Below, in pieces: positions 19,131-29,397 of a DNA stretch of 64,000 nucleotides; positions within the stretch are counted from its first letter, which is position 1; each line of letters opens with the position of its first letter. The notes under the pieces were generated by a model. The model was not told the origin of the DNA. It saw only the letters and a list, made by a program, of their open reading frames with translations, and searched no databases. Source of the DNA: Latilactobacillus fuchuensis DSM 14340 = JCM 11249 (GTDB taxonomy: Bacteria > Bacillota > Bacilli > Lactobacillales > Lactobacillaceae); contig NZ_BAMJ01000001.1 of NCBI RefSeq assembly GCF_000615805.1, positions 62,001 through 126,000 on the forward strand, in the 5' to 3' direction. A program made the position numbers and the translations under genes.

Positions 19131-19409
19131 TTAATTGAGCGTTTGCGCTTGATAAATTTGGTTATAAATCTGATTGACCTGTTCTTCAAGATTACTCACC
19201 AAATCATTGCCTTCATCTGCCGTAATTAATTGAACACGTTTGGCAAAATCAACTTCCTTGGAAAAACCAAACATCTGCGTGTCAATAATTTCTTCGACAA
19301 TTGGACATTGGCTCAAACAAAGCGCTTTGAATTGTTGTGTTAATAGCTTTTGAATCTTATCTGCATCTGCTTTTAATGTTAAATAACCGACCGTTTGTTG
19401 TTCAATCAT
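19131..19409 (-). CDS. ylaN: YlaN family protein (DUF1507)
   Basis: A 92-aa protein matching the YlaN family in length and in the motif CPIVEEIIDTQMFGFSKEVD. YlaN has been linked to iron regulation in Gram-positive bacteria; this role is taken from the family, not seen here. Located between typA and ftsW, the usual Firmicutes order. Confidence 0.85.
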   Translation of the reverse strand: MIEQQTVGYLTLKADADKIQKLLTQQFKALCLSQCPIVEEIIDTQMFGFSKEVDFAKRVQLITADEGNDLVSNLEEQVNQIYNQIYQAQTLN

Positions 19410-19489
19410 GCTAAAACCCCTATTTTATCCGTTATTTTATGAAACACTCTAATCAGTATTATAGCATACTTCTTTTACCCGACTATACC

Positions 19490-19526
19490 AAAAAAGGTAG
19501 CCCCTAATGTTTAGGAACTACCTTTT
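19490..19526 (-). terminator. Terminator of typA
   Basis: Outer stem AAAAGGTAG/CTACCTTTT (19492-19500 with 19518-19526), continued by an inner CCTAA/TTAGG pair and followed by a T run on the minus strand. It lies 17 bp beyond the typA stop codon. Confidence 0.85.
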
Positions 19527-19543
19527 AACTTTAAGTTAATGAA

Positions 19544-21379
19544 TTAACCTTTTTTACGTTTCTTATCAGCTTTAGTCCGTGCATTCGTATCAAGAATCTT
19601 TTTACGTAGACGAACTGAAGTTGGTGTAACTTCACAATATTCATCATCGTTCAAGAATTCGATTGATTCTTCAAGAGACATTGCTTTTGGTGTCTTGATT
19701 GCTGCAGAATGATCTTTACCTGAAGCACGCGTATTAGTTAAGTTTTTACCCTTAGTAACGTTAACCGCGATATCAGCATCACGACTGTTTTGACCAATAA
19801 TCATACCTTCGTAAACTTCAACGGCGGCACCAATAAATAATTGGCCACGGTCTTCAACGGATTGTAAACTATAAGTCGTTGAAGTCCCTGCATTGATTGA
19901 AACTAAGGCGCCATTACGACGGCCTGGTTCCCAGTTCTTAATAACGGGCAAGTATTCTTCGAAAGTATGGTTCATAATCCCGTAACCACCGGTCATGGTT
20001 AAGAATTCTGTTGAATAACCAATTAAACCACGTGAAGGGGCTAAGAAAGTCATCCGTGTTTGACCATTGGCATCACTTTCCATGTTTTTCATTTCGCCCT
20101 TACGTTGTGACATGGTATCAATCACTGAACCAGTATATTCGTCAGGTGTATCGATTTGGACCATTTCAAATGGTTCGCTCATGACACCATCAACATCACG
20201 ATAGATAACTTCTGGACGTGATAATTGTAATTCGAAACCTTCACGACGCATTTCTTCAACTAAGATTGATAAATGTAATTCCCCACGACCAGAAACAACC
20301 CAAGCACCAGACTTGTCTGTATCTTCAACGCGAAGAGAAACATCGGTATGCAATTGATGACGTAAACGGTCTTCAATCTTACGAGCAGTAACAAAGTCAC
20401 CTTCACGACCAACAAATGGTGAATCATTGGCAACAAACGTCATTTGTAACGTTGGTTCGTCAATCCGCAAAATAGGTAAAGCTTCTTGATGATCAACTGG
20501 TGTCACAGTTTCACCGACATAGATATCATCCATCCCGGAAACGGCGATTAAATCACCCGCTTGTGCTTCTTGGATTTCAACTCGGTCTAAACCGATGAAA
20601 CCAAAGATTTTTGTGACACGGAAGTTCTTAGCAGAACCGTCAAGTTTCAAGACGGCAACTTGATCACCAATCTTGATTGATCCACGAGAAACACGGCCAA
20701 TCCCGATACGACCAACATAGTCGTTATAATCTAACATGGCAACTTGGAATTGTAATGGTTCGTCACTATTATCAATAGGGGCTGGGATTGTCTTTAAGAT
20801 TGTATCAAAGACAGGAACCATTGTATGTTCTTGTGAATCAATTTCTTCAGAATAACTTGAAGTCCCATTAATCGCACTTGCGTAGACAACTGGGAATTCC
20901 AATTGATCTTCATCAGCACCTAATTCGATGAATAATTCTAAGACTTCATCAACGACTTCAGCAGGACGTGAGCCAGGACGATCAATCTTATTGATAACAA
21001 CGATTGGTGTTAAATGTTGATCTAACGCTTTTTTCAAAACGAAACGGGTTTGTGGCATTGTCCCTTCAAATGCATCAACGACTAATAATACGCCATCAAC
21101 CATCTTCATGATACGTTCCACTTCGCCACCAAAATCGGCATGTCCAGGTGTATCTAAGATATTAATTTGTTTGCCATTATACTTAACAGCCGTATTCTTT
21201 GAAAGAATGGTGATACCACGTTCTTTTTCAATATCGTTGGTATCCATGGCGCGGTCAGAAATTTCTGAATGACCTTCTAATGTATCTGATTGTTTTAACA
21301 TTTCGTTAACTAAAGTTGTTTTACCGTGGTCAACGTGGGCAATAATCGCAATATTGCGAATGTCTTCTCTTTTTTTCAA
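19544..21379 (-). CDS. typA: Translational GTPase TypA/BipA
   Basis: A 611-aa ribosome-binding GTPase used in stress and cold adaptation. P-loop [22 protein letters not shown] and [10 protein letters not shown] are all present. I chose a TTG start at 21379 (family-like [12 protein letters not shown] follows) because AGAGGAAG lies about 9 nt upstream. The ATG at 21436 has no ribosome site and coincides with the expected transcription start of the promoter at 21443-21448. Confidence 0.93.
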   Translation of the reverse strand: MKKREDIRNIAIIAHVDHGKTTLVNEMLKQSDTLEGHSEISDRAMDTNDIEKERGITILSKNTAVKYNGKQINILDTPGHADFGGEVERIMKMVDGVLLVVDAFEGTMPQTRFVLKKALDQHLTPIVVINKIDRPGSRPAEVVDEVLELFIELGADEDQLEFPVVYASAINGTSSYSEEIDSQEHTMVPVFDTILKTIPAPIDNSDEPLQFQVAMLDYNDYVGRIGIGRVSRGSIKIGDQVAVLKLDGSAKNFRVTKIFGFIGLDRVEIQEAQAGDLIAVSGMDDIYVGETVTPVDHQEALPILRIDEPTLQMTFVANDSPFVGREGDFVTARKIEDRLRHQLHTDVSLRVEDTDKSGAWVVSGRGELHLSILVEEMRREGFELQLSRPEVIYRDVDGVMSEPFEMVQIDTPDEYTGSVIDTMSQRKGEMKNMESDANGQTRMTFLAPSRGLIGYSTEFLTMTGGYGIMNHTFEEYLPVIKNWEPGRRNGALVSINAGTSTTYSLQSVEDRGQLFIGAAVEVYEGMIIGQNSRDADIAVNVTKGKNLTNTRASGKDHSAAIKTPKAMSLEESIEFLNDDEYCEVTPTSVRLRKKILDTNARTKADKKRKKG

Positions 21380-21442
21380 GTGATTACGCTTCCTCTCGCT
21401 AGTGACTTGACTAGTGTGTTTGTCTAATGTATACAAGCTAAT

Positions 21443-21448
21443 ATTTTA
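21443..21448 (-). promoter_or_regulatory. Extended -10 promoter for typA
   Basis: Minus-strand TGGTAAAAT is an extended -10 (TGn then TAAAAT at 21443-21448) with a poor -35. Its position supports the downstream TTG start of typA. Confidence 0.5.
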
Positions 21449-21535
21449 CCATAAAAATTGCAGTTACGCTTTATATATTAACGAATTTTTGAAAATCCGC
21501 AAGTTTTTTTCATGAAAATCTAATTATTGCTACGA

Positions 21536-22330
21536 TTATTTCTGTTGCATAATCGCTAAAATCTCATTCATAGCATGGGCTGGTGCGACGACCATCCCTT
21601 CTTTAGTGGTCATGGAAATTGGTTGACCATTAAATTTCAGAACTTGAAAACCTAAACTTTCGGCCAAAACACGACCGGCAGCGATGTCCCACGGTGCTAG
21701 TTTAGAGATATAAGCGCACAAATTACCCTTCAACAATTGACCAAAGACAATCCCGGCGCTCCCATAGATTCGGACCCCTGAACTGTGCATAAAGACCCGT
21801 TGCAAATTCAAATCATCAGCCACTAACATCTTCGTATTGACCGTGATTAACCCCTTCGTTAACGGTGGATTATCCGTCAACAACAACGGTACTTCGTCTC
21901 GGAAAACGCCTAGCTGAGGACCACCCCAATAAAGTTGATCGGCCATCACGTCGTAAATAATCCCTAATGTCGGTTGCCCGTGGTCGTAAACGCCAATCAT
22001 GATCGCAAAATTCTCATTCTGCTTCACAAAATTCATCGTGCCGTCAATCGGATCAATGAAAAAGGCCAAGCCAGATTCCCAATCGTCGGGAACAGCATCG
22101 GTTCCTTCTTCGCCCACTAAAATCGCTTGCGGATAATCGCCTTTGATTTTGGCTGCTAAAAAAACTTGGTTAGCACGATCAACGTTGGTCACAAGGTCAT
22201 TGGGACCAGACTTTGTGGTAATTTCTAAAGGCTGTTTAATCTGACTTCTTGTGTAGGCGGCTGCCTCAAGAACCCATTTTTGTAAAGATTGGCTTAACTG
22301 ATACAGCGCCTCTTTTTCCATCCTATTCAT
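21536..22330 (-). CDS. Inositol monophosphatase family protein
   Basis: A 264-aa Mg2+-dependent sugar/nucleotide phosphatase of the IMPase/SuhB family. Metal motifs: VGEEGT (first Glu), DPIDGTMNFV (central) and APWDIAAG (C-terminal Asp). The true substrate (inositol phosphate, fructose-1,6-bisphosphate, PAP) cannot be read from sequence. ATG codons at 22330 and 22321 are both possible starts. It follows the UPF0223 gene by 10 bp, the same pairing as yktA-yktC in Bacillus. Confidence 0.85.
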   Translation of the reverse strand: MNRMEKEALYQLSQSLQKWVLEAAAYTRSQIKQPLEITTKSGPNDLVTNVDRANQVFLAAKIKGDYPQAILVGEEGTDAVPDDWESGLAFFIDPIDGTMNFVKQNENFAIMIGVYDHGQPTLGIIYDVMADQLYWGGPQLGVFRDEVPLLLTDNPPLTKGLITVNTKMLVADDLNLQRVFMHSSGVRIYGSAGIVFGQLLKGNLCAYISKLAPWDIAAGRVLAESLGFQVLKFNGQPISMTTKEGMVVAPAHAMNEILAIMQQK

Positions 22331-22340
22331 CTACCTTTAA

Positions 22341-22622
22341 TTAATTTGCCGTCATCTTGAGTTGCGTTCGATCGGTTTTTTGAGCCGCTTGCATGCATCG
22401 ATAAATCGAATAACCACAAGCTTCAGTTAAAGCCTTATCCAACTGCTTTTCTTGCATCTTACTTGGCACAACGGTTTTAAACGCCCGGTAGGCCAATTTT
22501 AAATCAGTGACCTTGACCCCAAATTCGTAAGCCTGTTCCACTGAATTATAAAGATGCATGACCTGAACCACTTCATCTGGGGTCCAATCAGGTTCTAATG
22601 GGTAACTATAATTTGTTTGCAT
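22341..22622 (-). CDS. UPF0223 family protein
   Basis: A 93-aa small acidic protein of the UPF0223 (YktA) family, marked by YSYPLEPDWTPDEVVQVMHLY at the N-terminus and KLAYRAFKTVVPSK in the middle. Function unknown. Genes of this family often precede an inositol monophosphatase gene, as here. Confidence 0.8.
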   Translation of the reverse strand: MQTNYSYPLEPDWTPDEVVQVMHLYNSVEQAYEFGVKVTDLKLAYRAFKTVVPSKMQEKQLDKALTEACGYSIYRCMQAAQKTDRTQLKMTAN

Positions 22623-22731
22623 AAAAACTCCTGTTATTCAAAACCAGCTCTTCAGATAGTTTACATATTTTGTCGTTAACTGATTTACATTATACCTTAT
22701 TTAGCAACTAAAAACGCGACCGATTTAACAT

Positions 22732-22765
22732 AAAAAAATAATCGACACTTGTCGATTATCTTTTT
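22732..22765 (-). terminator. Terminator of the pdh operon
   Basis: Minus-strand stem GATAATCGAC/GTCGATTATT with a short loop and T7 tail. It lies just beyond the pdhD stop codon. Confidence 0.85.
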
Positions 22766-22776
22766 AGCCCCTCAAT

Positions 22777-24183
22777 TTAGATATTAATTGGCATCCCTAA
22801 CGCTAGTTCAGCACCATCCATAATCGCTTCGCTGAGCGTTGGATGTGGATGAATCGTCAATGCTAAATCTTCAGCATTCATCCCGGATTCAACGGCTAAC
22901 GTTAATTCGGAAATCAAATCACTGGCACCAGCACCTGCGACTTGTGCCCCAATTAAAGTATGATCTGCTTTAGTGGTGACTAACCGCACAAAGCCATCTG
23001 TATCAGCCAGTGATAACGCACGGCCATTCGCCGCAAATGGGAATTTAGCCGCTTTAGCGTCAATCCCCTTGACTTTGGCTTCAGCCAACGTTAAACCGGT
23101 TGTCGCGAGTTCCGGATCAGTGTAGCAAACGGCTGGCATTGCGTGATAATCAACGATTGACTTTTGACCCGCAATCGCTTCAGCCGCAATTTTAGCTTCG
23201 TAGCTGGCTTTATGGGCCAAGGCAGCGCCGGGAACGATATCCCCAATCGCATAAATACCAGACACATTAGTTTGGCCTTGTTGATCAACTTCGATCAAAC
23301 CACGGTCAGTCAATTGGATACCCGCTTGCGCGATTCCCATGTCATCTGTATTAGGTCGGCGACCAACCGTCACCATCACATAATCAGCGACGAGCGTTTG
23401 TTCCTGGCCACTAACTTCATATTTGACGGTGACGTTTGTATCGGTTTCAACGGCTTCTTTAGCCATCGCACCAGTAATCACGTCAACACCCTTGGCCTTG
23501 AAGTTCTTCGTCACTAACTGCACCATATCTTTTTCAAAGTTCGGTAAAATGGTATCCGTTCCTTCAAGAATCGTGACGTGTGCGCCAAGATTGGCGTAAG
23601 CGCCTGCTAATTCAGAGCCAATGTAGCCCCCACCAATCACAACCAATTCCTTAGGCACTTCAGTTAAGTTTAATCCACCGGTCGAATCGATGACCCGTTG
23701 ACTAAATTTAAAGCCCTTAATTTCAATTGGCCGACTGCCCGTGGCGATAATTAAATTTTTAAAACTGTAAGTTTGGGCACTATCCGGATGGATGACACGT
23801 AAGCTGTGCTCATCGACTAAAAAGGCCGAACCTTCCAACACATCAATGTGGTGTTTCTTAAATAACATCGAAACGCCACCCGTTAAGGTTTCAACGACCT
23901 GATGTTGTTTCCAATCTTGCGTTTTAGCGAAGTCCAGTTGCGCACCCGTCGTCGTGACGCCAAAAACATCAGAATGTTGAGCGGCTTGGAACCGATGGCC
24001 GGCAGAAATCAACGCTTTTGAAGGAATACAACCGACGTTCAAACAAACCCCGCCGATGTTGCCACGTTCAATCACCGTTACTTTTTGACCTAATTGGGCT
24101 GCGCGAATGGCAGCAACATAGCCACCAGGACCAGAACCAATCACGACTGTTTCTAATTCAATTGCAAAGTCACCTACTACCAT
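22777..24183 (-). CDS. pdhD: Dihydrolipoyl dehydrogenase (E3)
   Basis: A 468-aa FAD disulfide oxidoreductase that reoxidises lipoyl groups of the pyruvate dehydrogenase complex with NAD+. FAD loop [12 protein letters not shown] is at 14-25, the redox pair C47/C52 is in [13 protein letters not shown], the NAD loop is [10 protein letters not shown], and the active-site His-Glu dyad is in HPHPTLSE. Last gene of pdhABCD, 8 bp after pdhC. Confidence 0.96.
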   Translation of the reverse strand: MVVGDFAIELETVVIGSGPGGYVAAIRAAQLGQKVTVIERGNIGGVCLNVGCIPSKALISAGHRFQAAQHSDVFGVTTTGAQLDFAKTQDWKQHQVVETLTGGVSMLFKKHHIDVLEGSAFLVDEHSLRVIHPDSAQTYSFKNLIIATGSRPIEIKGFKFSQRVIDSTGGLNLTEVPKELVVIGGGYIGSELAGAYANLGAHVTILEGTDTILPNFEKDMVQLVTKNFKAKGVDVITGAMAKEAVETDTNVTVKYEVSGQEQTLVADYVMVTVGRRPNTDDMGIAQAGIQLTDRGLIEVDQQGQTNVSGIYAIGDIVPGAALAHKASYEAKIAAEAIAGQKSIVDYHAMPAVCYTDPELATTGLTLAEAKVKGIDAKAAKFPFAANGRALSLADTDGFVRLVTTKADHTLIGAQVAGAGASDLISELTLAVESGMNAEDLALTIHPHPTLSEAIMDGAELALGMPINI

Positions 24184-24190
24184 AATCTCG

Positions 24191-25801
24191 TCATCCTTCC
24201 ATCAATAATAGCTCTGGATCAGCTAATAGTTCTTTTAATTCGTTCATTGCCCGTTGTGCAGTCCCACCATCGATTAAACGATGATCAAACGATAATGATA
24301 ATTTCATCACTTTGCCAACGGCGAGTTCGCCGTCCGCGTTGACGACTGGTTCCGTCGCAATTTTACCAACCCCTAAAATCGCAACTTCAGGATGGTTAAT
24401 GACTGGTGTAAACCAACCGCCACCGATTGAACCGATATTACTGATGGTCATTGAACCACCATTCATTTCTGCTGGTTTCAATTGATTATCAAGCGCTTTT
24501 TGGGTGTTTTCAGTAATTTCTTTAGCGATTGCAAAGATACTCTTCGCATCCGCATTTTTGATGTTCGGTACGTATAAACCGTGATCCGTATCGGTCGCAA
24601 TGCCGACGTTTAAATAATGTTTGTAAACAATTTCGTTCGTCGTGTCATCAATTGACGCATTGAGCATTGGGAAATCGCGTAGAACGGTCACTAACGCTTT
24701 GACGATGTATGGCAAGAACGTTAATTTGATGTCTTTCTTAGCAGCGACTTCCTTAAATTTCTTACGATGGGTCATTAACGCTGACACTTCAACGTCATCA
24801 AACAACGTCACGTGTGGTGCCGTGTGTTTGCTAGTCGTCATCGCTTTCGCAATTGCTTTACGAGTTGGCGACATCTTTTCACGGGTTTCCATCTCTGGCG
24901 TATCGGATACAAATGGTTTAACTGGCGTTGCAACAGCCGTTTGCGTTGTTTGTGTTTGCGCAGTAGCAGCAGCTGGTACGGCATCATTGGCACCGGTCGC
25001 TACCACTTGTCCACCTTGCATGAATTGTTCAACATCAGCCTTGGTAATCCGACCGTGTTTGCCAGTCGCCGTGACTTGACTAATATCAACGTCATTTTGA
25101 CGCGCAAATTGACGAACTGATGGCATTGCTAGAATTTCCCGATTAGGGTCACTGATGGCAACGACCGTTGGATTCGTCGACGCAGGTTGTTCAGTGGCCG
25201 GCGCAACAACTGCTGCCGGTTCAACCGAAGCCGTCGTTGTCGTAGTGGTATTATGACCAGGTGCATCAATTTCAACTAAGACTTGGCCGACTGTCGCGAC
25301 TTCGCCTTCACCCACCAAAATTTTAACGACTTTCCCACTAACGGGTGATGGGATTTCTTCGACCGATTTATCATTTTGAACTTCTAATAAAGTGTCGTCT
25401 TCGGCAATTGTATCGCCTTCAGCGACCGCCCATTTCTGGATTTCGCCTTCAGCAATCCCTTCACCAATATCGGGTAACTTAAATTGATAAACCCCTTGGC
25501 CACCTTCAACGACCGCAGCAACTGCTTGTACAGGTTCAGTGGTATCAGCCGGTGTTTCAGCATCGGGTGAATCGATTTCAACTAAGACTTGACCAACCGT
25601 TGCAACTTCACCTTCAGCGACTAGAATCTTAACAATCTTCCCACTAACGGGTGATGGGATTTCTTCAACTGATTTATCATTTTGAACTTCTAACAACGTA
25701 TCATCTTCAGCGATTACATCACCTTCAGCCACTGCCCATTTTTGGATTTCACCTTCAGCAATGCCTTCGCCAATATCGGGTAACTTAAATTGATATGCCA
25801 T
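24191..25801 (-). CDS. pdhC: Dihydrolipoamide acetyltransferase (E2) with two lipoyl domains
   Basis: A 536-aa core protein of the pyruvate dehydrogenase complex. Lipoyl domain 1 (residues 3-77, lipoyl Lys43 in VQNDKSVEE) and domain 2 (105-179, Lys145) differ by only three residues. An Ala/Pro/Thr linker follows, then an E3-binding domain ([14 protein letters not shown] to ADVEQFM), a second linker and the CoA acyltransferase domain ending with [12 protein letters not shown]. The near-identical lipoyl domains suggest recent duplication or conversion. Confidence 0.96.
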   Translation of the reverse strand: MAYQFKLPDIGEGIAEGEIQKWAVAEGDVIAEDDTLLEVQNDKSVEEIPSPVSGKIVKILVAEGEVATVGQVLVEIDSPDAETPADTTEPVQAVAAVVEGGQGVYQFKLPDIGEGIAEGEIQKWAVAEGDTIAEDDTLLEVQNDKSVEEIPSPVSGKVVKILVGEGEVATVGQVLVEIDAPGHNTTTTTTASVEPAAVVAPATEQPASTNPTVVAISDPNREILAMPSVRQFARQNDVDISQVTATGKHGRITKADVEQFMQGGQVVATGANDAVPAAATAQTQTTQTAVATPVKPFVSDTPEMETREKMSPTRKAIAKAMTTSKHTAPHVTLFDDVEVSALMTHRKKFKEVAAKKDIKLTFLPYIVKALVTVLRDFPMLNASIDDTTNEIVYKHYLNVGIATDTDHGLYVPNIKNADAKSIFAIAKEITENTQKALDNQLKPAEMNGGSMTISNIGSIGGGWFTPVINHPEVAILGVGKIATEPVVNADGELAVGKVMKLSLSFDHRLIDGGTAQRAMNELKELLADPELLLMEG

Positions 25802-25831
25802 GCTTTTAATCGTCCCTTCTCTAATCAGCTT

Positions 25832-26809
25832 TTAAAAGTTGATAATTTCTTTGACTTTATTTTCAATATCCGTTGCATTTGGTAGCCAAGTTGCTTCCGC
25901 TTGTCCAAATGGAAATGGTGTATCCGGCGCTGCTACACGACCAATCGGTGCTTCTAAGGATAAAATCGCACGTTCAGCAATTTCAGCGGCGACTTGCGCC
26001 CCAACCCCTGCTTGTTTTTGAGCTTCTTGAACAACAACAACGTGGCCCGTTTTCTTAACCGACGTAATAATCGTCGCCATATCTAAAGGCGCAATCGTTC
26101 TTAAATCAATAATTTCAGCATCAATTTGGGCTTTCGCTAAATTCTCAGCCGCTTTTTGAGCTTCGCGAACCATCGCACCATAAGTCACGATGGTCACGTC
26201 AGTTCCGGCTTTCGTAATTCCCGCTTTATCAAGGGGGACCGTATAACTTTCGTCTGGCACTTCACCCCGGAACGACCGGTACAACTTCATATGTTCCAAA
26301 TATAGAACCGGATCGTTAGAACGAATCGCTGAAATCAACAGCCCTTTGGCATCATAGGGATTACTAGGTACAACCACCCGAATGCCGGGAATCTGCGTAA
26401 TCATCCCTTCAAAATTATCTGAATGCATTTCTGGGGTATGCACACCGCCCCCAAAAGGTGCCCGAATCGTGATTGGCATATTGCGGGTGTTGCCCATCCG
26501 ATAGCGCGTCCGTGACATTTGCCCGGCAATTGAATCCATGGTTTCAAAAATAAAACCAAAGAATTGAATTTCGGGGACTGGTCGAAAACCTTCTAAGGCC
26601 AAACCGATTGATAAACCACCAATGCCGGATTCAGCCAATGGTGTATCGAAAACGCGGTCCTCACCATGTTTGGCTTGTAAGCCTTCCGTTGCCCGGAAAA
26701 CCCCGCCGTTTTTACCAACGTCTTCACCAAAAATTAAGACATTCTCATCTTGGCCTAATTCTAAATCTAACGCATTTGTAATTGCTTGAATCATCGTTTT
26801 TTGTGCCAT
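25832..26809 (-). CDS. pdhB: Pyruvate dehydrogenase E1 beta subunit
   Basis: A 325-aa transketolase-like subunit that completes the thiamine diphosphate site with PdhA. Features: [28 protein letters not shown] (with the catalytic Glu region) and the C-terminal ion-binding [11 protein letters not shown]. The start at 26809 ([10 protein letters not shown]) follows AAAGGAG inside the end of pdhA; a longer in-frame extension upstream is not supported. Confidence 0.96.
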   Translation of the reverse strand: MAQKTMIQAITNALDLELGQDENVLIFGEDVGKNGGVFRATEGLQAKHGEDRVFDTPLAESGIGGLSIGLALEGFRPVPEIQFFGFIFETMDSIAGQMSRTRYRMGNTRNMPITIRAPFGGGVHTPEMHSDNFEGMITQIPGIRVVVPSNPYDAKGLLISAIRSNDPVLYLEHMKLYRSFRGEVPDESYTVPLDKAGITKAGTDVTIVTYGAMVREAQKAAENLAKAQIDAEIIDLRTIAPLDMATIITSVKKTGHVVVVQEAQKQAGVGAQVAAEIAERAILSLEAPIGRVAAPDTPFPFGQAEATWLPNATDIENKVKEIINF

Positions 26810-26810
26810 C

Positions 26811-27953
<1,143 letters not shown>

Positions 27954-27995
27954 TCATAACATACATCTGTATTATTCTACTGATTCAACACCTTT

Positions 27996-28034
27996 AATTT
28001 AGCATTTTATTGCACACAATGCAAGCGCTTAACA
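27996..28034 (-). promoter_or_regulatory. Candidate pdhA promoter overlapped by a cre-like site
   Basis: Minus-strand -35 TTGCAT (28019-28024), 17-nt spacer and -10 TAAATT (27996-28001). The sequence TGCAAGCGCTTAACA (plus strand, 28020-28034) overlaps the -35 and resembles a CcpA cre site, matching about 11 of 14 consensus positions. If real, CcpA bound there would block the promoter. Confidence 0.4.
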
Positions 28035-28074
28035 ATGATTGAGCGAGAATACTAGCATCGTTAGCAATGATTGA
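28033..28074. repeat. Direct repeat CAATGATTGA upstream of pdhA
   Basis: CAATGATTGA occurs at 28033-28042 and again at 28065-28074, 32 bp apart (three helical turns). An inverted partial copy (TCAATCA) lies at 28086-28092. This arrangement suggests binding of a regulator on one face of the DNA, but none is known to me. Confidence 0.45.
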
Positions 28075-28166
28075 TATATGTGAATTCAATCACTAAAACG
28101 TAACTGTATTACCGCTGTATTATTATAAAATAACCATCTGTTGTATAATAATTGTTTTTAAAAGCC

Positions 28167-28202
28167 AAAAAAAGCATTCACAACGATCGTGAATGCTTTT
28201 TT
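28167..28202 (-). terminator. Terminator of the M-box-controlled gene
   Basis: A 13-bp perfect stem AAAAAGCATTCAC/GTGAATGCTTTTT with a 7-nt loop and T/A tracts on both sides. It lies just beyond the stop codon of the gene ending at 28215 on the minus strand. The symmetry allows function in both directions. Confidence 0.85.
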
Positions 28203-28214
28203 GTTGGGGTACTG

Positions 28215-28892
28215 CTATGCAAAAATCGGTTGGGGTATCTCAGCGTTGCCAGCGTGAATCAAAGACTGAACAACGGCCTTGTGTCCCGGTTCAACTTGTA
28301 AATGTTGCATCAAGTGGTGTAATTCAACCATCATTAAAGTTGAATGACCACCATTGACGCGTAAAAAGTGCCCGGTTTTAATCATTTGAACTAATTTAAC
28401 CATTGAAACTAACATTACTGCAATCGTCATTACTGCTACCGCAGCGAATGCGACTGGACTAACCATTAATAACCCACTAAAAGTCATCATAGCTGTGAAA
28501 GCCGTCATCAATGACCGCACCACTTTCACCTTAGCCACTTGGTTAACCGTTAAAAAACGTGGATCTACCACCACACCGTGTAAATCATTAACTGGTGTCG
28601 TTTCTGGTGCCACCACCGTCATGTTGGCGTTTAATTCAACGACCGCAACTGGTGCTTTTTCAACCGTTGCTAATACTAGAATATCGCCAATCACTAGTTG
28701 GCCGGCACTAACTTCTCTTAAGAAGCCGTCTCGCATCACCGTCACCAATTGTGTTTTTTCCGGTGCCACCGCTGTGCGTTTAGCCACTTCGGCGCCCGTC
28801 AAACCACTAGGACGTGTTAATAAGACCCGCATTAGCATTTCTAAGCTACTAATGCCTTGAATTGTCATGTTTGGTTTTAATTTTTTTAGCAT
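28215..28892 (-). CDS. Short P-type ATPase-like membrane protein under M-box control
   Basis: A 225-aa protein (229 if GTG 28904 is the start; GGGAAGGAG fits ATG 28892 better). The N-terminus resembles cation P-type ATPases: a short basic start, then SGLTGAEVAKR. The stretch VMRDGFLREVSAGQLVIGD resembles the start of the actuator domain (VIRDG..PGDIV). Two hydrophobic segments follow (about residues 125-170 of the longer form). The phosphorylation motif DKTGT and the nucleotide-binding domain are absent, so it cannot pump by itself. With the M-box leader upstream, a role in magnesium homeostasis is inferred: a degenerate transporter or a regulatory partner. Confidence 0.6.
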   Translation of the reverse strand: MLKKLKPNMTIQGISSLEMLMRVLLTRPSGLTGAEVAKRTAVAPEKTQLVTVMRDGFLREVSAGQLVIGDILVLATVEKAPVAVVELNANMTVVAPETTPVNDLHGVVVDPRFLTVNQVAKVKVVRSLMTAFTAMMTFSGLLMVSPVAFAAVAVMTIAVMLVSMVKLVQMIKTGHFLRVNGGHSTLMMVELHHLMQHLQVEPGHKAVVQSLIHAGNAEIPQPIFA

Positions 28893-28906
28893 CTCGTTCG
28901 ACACTC

Positions 28907-28923
28907 CTTCCCTTTAGAGGAAG
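28907..28923 (-). promoter_or_regulatory. Hairpin masking the ribosome site of the ATPase-like gene
   Basis: Minus-strand CTTCC (28919-28923) can pair with GGAAG (28907-28911) across a 7-nt loop. The second arm is part of the GGGAAGGAG ribosome site of the next gene. Ribosomes finishing the small ORF 15 nt upstream could open it, so translational coupling is possible. Confidence 0.35.
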
Positions 28924-28937
28924 TCGTCGTAACACTG

Positions 28938-29024
28938 CTAGCCGGTTATTGCTGGCAGTAAAATGACAGACCACCTCGGATGATCGTTATCACTACTACT
29001 AGGACCTTCAGCTGTTTGCATCAT
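28938..29024 (-). CDS. 28-codon small ORF in the M-box leader transcript
   Basis: ATG ATG at 29024-29019 and TAG at 28938-28940 on the minus strand encode 28 residues: an acidic, Ser-rich start (SSSDND) then a hydrophobic end (WSVILLPAITG). GGTGAG lies 4 nt before the first ATG and matches the anti-Shine-Dalgarno well. The ORF lies between the riboswitch terminator and the ATPase-like gene, with 45 nt to the latter's ATG. It could be a leader peptide or a small membrane protein; translation is not proven. Confidence 0.45.
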   Translation of the reverse strand: MMQTAEGPSSSDNDHPRWSVILLPAITG

Positions 29025-29074
29025 TCTACTCACCAGACTTTCTAATTTGAATTAAGTTGATTGAATCCCGTGTA

Positions 29075-29103
29075 CAAAAAAAGACGCACAACAATTGAGC
29101 GTC
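29075..29103 (-). terminator. Terminator in the M-box expression platform
   Basis: Minus-strand stem GACGC.CAA/TTG.GCGTC (one T-T mismatch) followed by a run of seven T. It comes directly after the M-box aptamer and before the small ORF, as expected for transcription attenuation when Mg2+ is high. Confidence 0.8.
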
Positions 29104-29109
29104 ACCGAA

Positions 29110-29275
29110 AAAAGCTGGCGTTCCCAATCGTTCAGTTTTAGCACTATATGACGTAGAAACCTTGTTCAGCTACGTTAGAAAGAGCCTTAATTGGCAATTT
29201 CTGTTGACTCAATTGGCATCTCTCGATGTTTCTGAGTAGCAGCGTCTGTTCATATAGGAGCCTCACCTAACGGAA
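29110..29275 (-). promoter_or_regulatory. M-box (ykoK) magnesium riboswitch
   Basis: Read on the minus strand, the leader has the M-box hallmarks in order: GTTAGGTGAGGCTCCTATAT (about 29252-29271), then CAGAAACATCGAGAGATGCC, GTCAACAGAAATTG, and near the 3' side AGTGCTAAAACTGAACGATT. Spacing agrees with the family. The promoter lies upstream and an intrinsic terminator lies downstream. Established role: Mg2+ binding compacts the aptamer and promotes termination, so downstream genes are on at low Mg2+. Boundaries are approximate. Confidence 0.9.
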
Positions 29276-29298
29276 AAGCAATATCTCTTATACATTTA

Positions 29299-29327
29299 AT
29301 TTTACTGGTTATTGTTAGCCCCGTCAA
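29299..29327 (-). promoter_or_regulatory. Promoter of the M-box transcript
   Basis: Minus-strand -35 TTGACG (29322-29327), 17-nt spacer and -10 TAAAAT (29299-29304). Transcription should begin near 29292, about 20 nt before the aptamer. Confidence 0.75.
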
Positions 29328-29358
29328 GCGATTTATTTCGCTTCTTCTTAAATTATGC

Positions 29359-29364
29359 TAGAAT
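29359..29364 (+). promoter_or_regulatory. Possible extended -10 for def
   Basis: TGCTAGAAT places an extended -10 (TAGAAT at 29359-29364) about 34 nt before the def start codon. The -35 region is poor. Confidence 0.35.
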
Positions 29365-29397
29365 AGATAAGTGATGAATTAATCGGAGGTCTGAACT

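Noticed and set aside
28140-28202. Plus-strand TATAAT (28144-28149) followed by a terminator, as for a small RNA
   Set aside because: No acceptable -35, and the terminator is explained by the minus-strand gene. Could be revisited with RNA-seq.
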